Assembly (NCBI GenBank): GCA_038501785.1
Contig: JBAMJR010000272.1
Coordinates: 1,326,001-1,390,000, forward strand
Source: Myoxocephalus aenaeus
Lineage: Eukaryota; Chordata; Actinopteri; Perciformes; Cottidae
Length of the DNA stretch: 64,000 nt
Direction of reading: 5' to 3'
The translations under genes and the position numbers were made by a program. How positions within the stretch are numbered: the stretch's first letter is position 1; each line of letters starts with the position of its first letter. The notes beneath the pieces were generated by a model. The model saw only the letters and a program-made list of their open reading frames with translations. It did no database searches and was not told the origin of the DNA. This document shows positions 57,247 to 64,000 of this stretch, in pieces.

Positions 57247-60200
57247 TGAGTACAATACTTTCTATTTTATTACACTTTATCGACATTCTGCTTATTAACT
57301 GCTGTTACATATGACTGTATAACATATTAGTGTTCATATTAGTGCTGTTATTAGTGGCTGACAGTCCCGGAGTAACTTATAAGCCGTCAGTCTGCTCTGA
57401 CTGTTGGAGCTTTGTGTAGACAGTCACACGGTGGAGCTTTTTAAATATGTTAAAACTTTACTTTACTTTACTAAAAAATTATAAAGACAGTCCGTTTATT
57501 ATGACTGTGTTACCAGCTGACGTTGCTGCTGTTTAAACCTGTTTTTCACGTGTTGTTACGCTTCTGCTGCATGCTAAGCTGCTAACACACTGCTGTCTGT
57601 CCAATGCACTTTTTTTATATATTATTATAGTATATAGAGGTTTGTTGAGACAGTCACACAGTGGAGCTTTGTTGTTAACATGTTACAACTTTACTTTACT
57701 TTACCTAAAAGTTATAACCAGACTCTATGTATTATGACTGTGTGTTACCGGCTAACGGTGCTGCTGTTTAAACCTGATATTCACGTGCTGTCTGTTCAAT
57801 GCACTGGTATTATATATAATGTATATATAATATAATATGTCACCCATTTTTTAGTTTATATTATATTAATATATATATTATTTGTTATATATTATAATAT
57901 TGTAATATATCTATTTATGTATGTGAACCAAGATAAATGAACCCGTTTTATTTGTTGTTATTAGTTGTAATGACCTTGTAGAGTTTTCTTTTTACATAAG
58001 TTGTCTCATACAAATGTGAGTAAATAAAATATTGTAACTGTTTTATTACAGATCTCAACTAGAAACGATGACTGTAAGTGTTACATGGTCTTCATCATCA
58101 TTTGTTATTCTTTATGATCTTAAAGTATTTACTGCTAATGTTCCACTTCATGTTTAGATGGAACATCCAATATTTGTGAGGGCCCCTAATGGGACCCTCA
58201 CGCTGAGGGCCTCGCCAGCGGCCCGGGCTCTTGGACCTCGGCAGGTCCAAGGCTACCGGTCCAAGGAGCCAGAGGAGGTGGAGGCAGAGGCCAGGGCCCA
58301 CGTCGTCTCCGAGGGCGGCGACCCTGCCAACGCCGCCCTGGTCCTGAGCCGGTGGAAGCTGCAGTTTGGTCGTTATCAGGGCCAGACCTTCCACTGGCTC
58401 TTGGAGAACGACGTGGGCTACTGCGTCAACCTGGTCTCCTCCCACCAGAAGGAGCGAGAGAGGACAGCGTCTCAGTCCCCCCTGATGGCCAACAAGGTGA
58501 GTCCTTCAGTACACGTTCATGCCATAACACACATGAGAGAAATGACAGTTTTAACCTCCTTTGTGAACTTGCAGGACGCCTTCTCCCGCTACTCCTCAGC
58601 GTACCCTGACTTCGTGGAGGCAGTCAGGTTCCACCGTGCGTTTGAGGAGGGGGAAGTCCCTCCAGCCCGGCCAGGAGGGACAGGCCCTTGTTGGCTTCGG
58701 GGACTTCAAATTTGAGACGCTGCAGAGCCTGTACCAATCTGAGGATTCCAAAAAGATCCGGTACGTCGTTGCAACATTTTGATGACAATAAAGTTGCTGA
58801 TCAGAAGAATCAGAAGACTAATTGTCTGATTTGTCCAGATTTGTCAACTACCTGCGGAGGACGGCACCGATACCTGGTACGCAGATGGAGAACGCCGTCA
58901 AATACATCAGAGGCAGAGACAGACAGAGGACCGGTGCTGCTGCTGGCACCTCAACCAGCAGCACCAGCACAGCCTCTGTCCCGGCCGCAAGCCAGAGAGC
59001 CAAGAGTGCATCACAGTACGTGTTTTACTGAGCTGGATGACCTCCCTGAAGACATGTGAGTGTTTGTAATGTCGTCTCATTATAAAAGTTGTTGTCATTT
59101 CTTCCTCCTCCTCCAGGCCTCTTGGTTCAGCGCTTGCGGCCTTTGTCTCTGGACGGCGTTCTCTGTCTGCGTTGGAAATGCAGGCCAAGCTCAAGAAGAT
59201 GGTGGGCCCTAAGCCTGCATTTCCAGGTAAGTCCAGCATAAATGATAGTTAATTCATCTTTATTGAACTTCCTGTGGGCACTGTTTACTTCCTGTTTCTT
59301 CTCTCATCATGTGATGACAGCCTCCCCCTTCGGACCAGCTCCATCCTCCTCGAGGGCATCTGAGGAGCCTTCGGATGAGGAGCTGGTCAAGGCGGTAGTT
59401 GACGTCGAGAAATGTGAGTAAAAAGTCAACAATTTGTTAATAACAGAAATACTTGACTTTATTCAGGTAACAATTTGTTAATAACAGAAATACTTGACTT
59501 TATTGTTGACCTTTCTATTTGCTCTCAAATGTTTCTCTAGTCAGAGGGGCAGACGACAGGTAAGTTTGGGTTGAATGAGTAGCTGATGTCTGCCTGGTCC
59601 TGGTGCTAATCTCAAATCACTCACTCACCTGCCAGCCTAAACATCACTAATGGTGCACGTGTAGAGTAACAGCTCCTTCACCACCCTTTCCCTCAATCCC
59701 CTGAGTAACCCCTCATCATGTCAGATCTGGTCTCATCGCTTTCTCTTCACCTTCTGTGCTCCTCTAGTTGTAATTGCAGCTTGGCTCAATGTGTGTCTGT
59801 CTCTCAATATTAACACAAAACACTCTCATCGTTTCATCTCACTGAAACCGTTTATTTCTCTTTAAGCCTCAGATGTACAGGCCCCTCTCTCGCTCCTCGC
59901 TCCACCTCCTCCTCCCTCCACCTCCTCCACCTCAGCACCACATCCTGGAGCTGGTGACTCGGCGGTGCCGCGTGAGCCCACAGACGAGGAGCTGCTGGAG
60001 GCCACGCAGGACCTGGCACAGCCTCCAGCAGCCCTCGTCACGGTCCAGCAGCCTGCAGCCGCCACACAGACGCCGCCGGAGGAACAGGAGGAGCCCGGTC
60101 CAGCCTTCCTCTCGCCCCCACCACCTGCCGACAGTGCTGAGGTGAGTCTGTCTGTCAAACATATGTGTCTCTGCTGCCCTCATGAAGTGTCCTCAGGCAT

Positions 60201-61520
60201 GAAGATGTCCCGTATGTTTGTGTCGCCTCACCAGTTGCTGCCTGAGTCCTGGCGGGCGGCTCTCACTGCCGAGCAGCAGCAGTGGATCGGTCGGGTGCTG
60301 TTTACCAGGGACGGCAGGGGGAGGTCTCGACTCATCGATGACTTGAATCTCTGGTGGTCCCCCCCCCAAACCCGGCCGATCTACACCCGGCCTCCCGCAT
60401 CCCCCGACCCCTTCTTTGCATGTCGGCTGTTCCTCTGGATGCCACACCGGATCTGGCATCTGCAGCTGACATGCCCCCAGCCTTTGTGCACTGGACAAAG
60501 GCTGGGCTGTACAGGACCATCCGGAGGGTCCTGGACATCGACGGCTGGTACCTCATGGCCACTGAGTACCTGGAGTGCCGTCGGTGCAAGAAGAAGGTCG
60601 GAGGGTGGTCACAGGGCATCATCAGGCAGCTGGCCCCCACCTACAGCTGCCAGTTTCCAGCTGTACTCACGTACAAGTAAGACATGACATTCATATCTTT
60701 GTTGTTTGTGTTGAACATCCTGCTCGATGTGTTTCTGTGGTGACAAAGCTTGACTACATGTCTGTGCTGTGGTTCTGCAGGCTGTCCTGTGACATGAGGG
60801 TGCTTGTGCAGCTGAGGTCTCGCACTCTGGGCAACAGTGCGAACCGGCTGTACAACACCCTGCGGGAGCAGCACTCAGAAGCCTGGATGCGGAGAGCGAT
60901 CCAGTACCTCGGCGTGCGCGAGCAGTTCCTGGCCTTGTCCTCGGCGAGGGGGCAGACACCACCACCACCACCACCGATGCCCCCTCTCCCATCCCCCGTC
61001 TGGCTGCTGACAGTCTACAGCTTCGATGTGCTGTCGCGGCTGGACGAGTACAAGGCCAGGATCACGTCCACCTTCGGATCCATCTTGAAGATGGATTCCA
61101 CCAAGAAGGCGAGTGAAGTTTGTCACAATGTCCTATTTACAGCTGCTTTCACACCACGTTTGTGTTCTAACTTTATCTTTTCTCATCTCTTTCTCCAGGT
61201 GACGAAGAAGCTCGCCGGTGCCCGCCTCCAACACGGCCGCCTGGGCTACCAACATCGGTAACGAGCACGGGCAGGTCCTCAACAGCGTCCTCACCTGCTC
61301 CGAGGGCTCCGAGGGCCTGTCCCGGATGGCGGCCGGAATAATGAGGCGGTACCGACTCGCCGGGGTACCCCCCCCCCCCCCAGCTCATGTACGTGGACCG
61401 CGACTGCTGCAACCGAGACGGCGTGTCCAAGACGGCTGCCTTTGTTCCAGGTGCGCGACTTAGACTGCTGTAGCTAAAACTGTATCAGTAATATAAAACA
61501 GTTACAGATCATTAATCCAC

Positions 61521-61682
<162 letters not shown>

Positions 61683-62273
61683 GATCAGCTCGTGGTGAGA
61701 CTCGACATCTGGCACCTGATGCGATGCTTCGCTTCAGGTGTCACCACCGAGACCCACGAGCTGTACCCCACGTTCATGAGGCAGCTGTCTCACTGCATCT
61801 TCGAGGTCGACCCCGGAGATGCCCGCCGTCTCACTGAGGCTAAGCGGTCCGAGCTGGAGGGGAAGCACGGGATGGTTGGCCTGACTGACGGCGAGGTGAT
61901 CCAGAGGATCTCCAAACAGGAGTGGAGGCTCCACTGTCGGAGGAGGACACGTGGGGCCGAGGAGTCCACCCTCCACATCCAGGAGCTCCTCGACACCTTC
62001 GCCGGACCAGCAGGACGCAACACCCTGGACATCCCGTTGCTCGACGCTCTCCGCATCCAGAACATATGGAGTACGCAGAGGCCCCACCTCAGCTGCATTC
62101 AGGACCCACCAGGAGTCCAGCTCTACACCGAGACCGGCAGGCTGACCAAGGGCGGAGTCAGCCTGCCGGTTTACCGCTGCGCGAGGGGCTCCACGTCTTT
62201 GGAGTCCTTCCACCTCCACCTTAACCGGTTCATCCCAGGTACTCGTGTCTCTCACAGCTTGTGATATTCTGCC

Positions 62274-63967
62274 TTAACCCTCTGAGGTCGGCGCCCGCGT
62301 CGAAGCGTTACACCAGGTGTCTAAATGTTTAATAAAATTATATCATCACAATAATACGTCACATAAATATGGTTAAAAATCTGGCGGATAGATATGGTTT
62401 CCACTTCCGCGTCTGAGCATCTAAACATGGACATGAGGCGTGCAAAGCTTCCCTGTGAGTAAGAAGGTGCCAAGCAAAGAGTCCTGAGCAGAGCTATATT
62501 GAAGGGGACAGACGGAGCAGCTTCAGAGCTGAAGGATTCACTAACAAGGAGCTAGCCGGAGCTAACGGGCCAGATAGCTGGCCACAGCGTTTCTGTGAGA
62601 CTGAACGGTGAGTAATCAATTGTTGAATCTATCACGTTAACTTGTTACAGTGAACATAGTACGACCAGTAGTGCTGGACCTCCATTATATGTTTGTAAGA
62701 CAGTAAATAACGTGTGTTGACGAGAGCTACGAGCGATTAGCACGTCGGTAAATAGTTCCGTGTTGGCTGTTATCATCCGTATATATGACTAAACGGGGCA
62801 TAATCAGTTGTTGTCTCTATCACCGTTAACTTTCTTACAGTGAACATAGTACGACCAGTAGTGTTGGACCTCCATTATATGTTTGTAAGACAGTAAATAA
62901 CGTGTGTTGACGAGAGCTACGTAGCGGTTAGCACGTCAGTACACAGTGCCGTTTTGGCTGTTATCTTCCGTATATATGACTGAACGGGACATAATCAATT
63001 GTGTCTCTATCACCGTTAACTTTCTTACAGTGAACATAGTACGACCAGTAGTGTTGGACCTCCATTATATGTTTGTAAGACAGTAAATAACGTGTGTTGA
63101 CGAGAGCTACGAGCGATTAGCACGTCGGTAAATAGTTCTGTGTTGGCTGTTATCATCCGTATATATGACTAAACGGGGCATAATCAATTGTGTCTCTATC
63201 ACCGTTAACTTTCTTACAGTGAACACAGTACGACCAGTAGTGTTGGACCTCCATTATATGTTTGTAAGACAGTAAATAACGTGTGTTGACGAGAGCTACG
63301 AGCGATTAGCACGTCAGTAAATAGTTCCGTGTTGGCTGTTATCTTCCGTGTCTATGACTGAACGGTGCATAATCAACTGTTGTCTCTATCACCGTTAACT
63401 TTCTTACAGTGAACTCATACTGACTGTATTAATGTATTTTACAGAGTGGATTCAGAGCTGTGAGGGTCCAGAGGACAACATGCAGCATCGCTGCAGCAGC
63501 CTCCCTGTCCCTCTGCCTGCCTGAACACATCACCTAGCAGGCCGCAAAGCCAGCCACAGCTCATCATCCCCACCATATAATAATAAAAATTTTTAGACAT
63601 TAAATTACATGTGTCTACCATTTTATTCATATATTCCACTGCTTTTGTGAACCTAAGACCTTTTGGTAAACCAATTTCCATCACCAAAACCGCTATCCCA
63701 CCTGAGTAAAGTTATGTTTTCACAACAAATATGAGACATTTCCAAAATCAAGATTCAATTTTTCAGCTTTAGTCATATTTTCATATTTACACTTGTGCCT
63801 TTGGGACAATGGTGCCTCATTATATAGATAGCTGAGATTGTTCTGTATTTTTTGATATACAACACATGATTTTGTATCATATGCTAGTGACTTTAAAAAG
63901 GGGAATTTAAAAAGTATGTAAAATCAAGAAAAATCAAGAAATTGACCACCAGACCTCCAAGTGTTAA
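62274..63967 (+). mobile_element. Non-autonomous piggyBac element (copy C)
   Basis: TTAA flanks both ends and the left terminal repeat CCCTCTGAGGTCGGCGCCCG is identical to that of the complete element. The interior has four units of about 190 bp (marker CACCGTTAAC at 62821, 63011, 63200 and 63390). A TTTTACAG acceptor-like site at about 63436-63443 precedes GAGTGGATTCAGAGCTGTGA and CAGCAGCCTCCCTGTCC, which echo the start of transposase exon 2. No transposase frame remains. The empty target is visible in copy 1 at about 49772. Confidence 0.93.
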
Positions 63968-64000
63968 CATTTTAATTAAAAACTCCCAAACCTGCTTCCT

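Overview
The window looks like a repeat-rich, intron-containing vertebrate genome, most probably a percomorph teleost. The reasons are its L1-, L2- and Penelope-type retroelements, fish-style Tc1, hAT, piggyBac and CACTA-like DNA transposons, a tRNA-derived SINE, a gammaretrovirus-like endogenous retrovirus, GT-AG introns, AATAAA signals and long AT, CT and GT microsatellites. I see no bacterial features and no certain host single-copy gene. Almost everything recognisable is a transposable element or a transposon-like gene, mostly broken.

Layout. 1-5.4 kb: a 3'-truncated L1-like LINE, a CACTA-type MITE, a hAT fragment and the back half of a Tc1 element. 5.7-17 kb: two neighbouring broken genes, a CACTA/EnSpm-like transposase with C2H2 fingers and a SAMD3-like gene with four coding exons. 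A non-autonomous piggyBac sits between them and a hAT nested in a hAT (both with perfect 8-bp target duplications) lies in an intron. 17-24 kb: a Penelope-like remnant split by an LTR-like insert, an L2-like RT split by another LINE tail, a 76-bp minisatellite, a (TA)n run, hAT-like sequence and a SINE. 24.4-29.6 kb: a complete piggyBac element with an intact two-exon transposase and about nine 201-bp satellite units in its intron. 30-36.3 kb: L2-like and hAT remnants, a hairpin and a minisatellite.

36.3-64 kb is the most interesting part: three head-to-tail copies of a large multi-exon gene of unknown function, each with its own promoter-like region. Copy 1 (36.5-51.9 kb) has at least 18 exons and is split by a 7.9-kb endogenous retrovirus. 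Copy 3 (52.6-57.0 kb) is diverged and truncated. Copy 2 (57.05 kb to beyond the window) is nearly identical to copy 1 in its body and carries a piggyBac derivative. Because the copies serve as each other's empty sites, both insertions are defined to the base. The encoded protein has candidate acidic residues and zinc-binding cysteines suggesting an RNase H-fold transposase-like enzyme, but both near-identical copies share a frameshift.

The retrovirus has LTRs differing at only about four positions, yet its genes are decayed. Between pol and env it carries a mosaic of host mRNA pieces recognisable as RPS2, RPS12, RPS2 again and SELENOO. The three piggyBac elements share ends, so the intact transposase at 24.7-28.9 kb could plausibly mobilise the two coding-deficient relatives at 8.5-10.0 and 62.3-64.0 kb.
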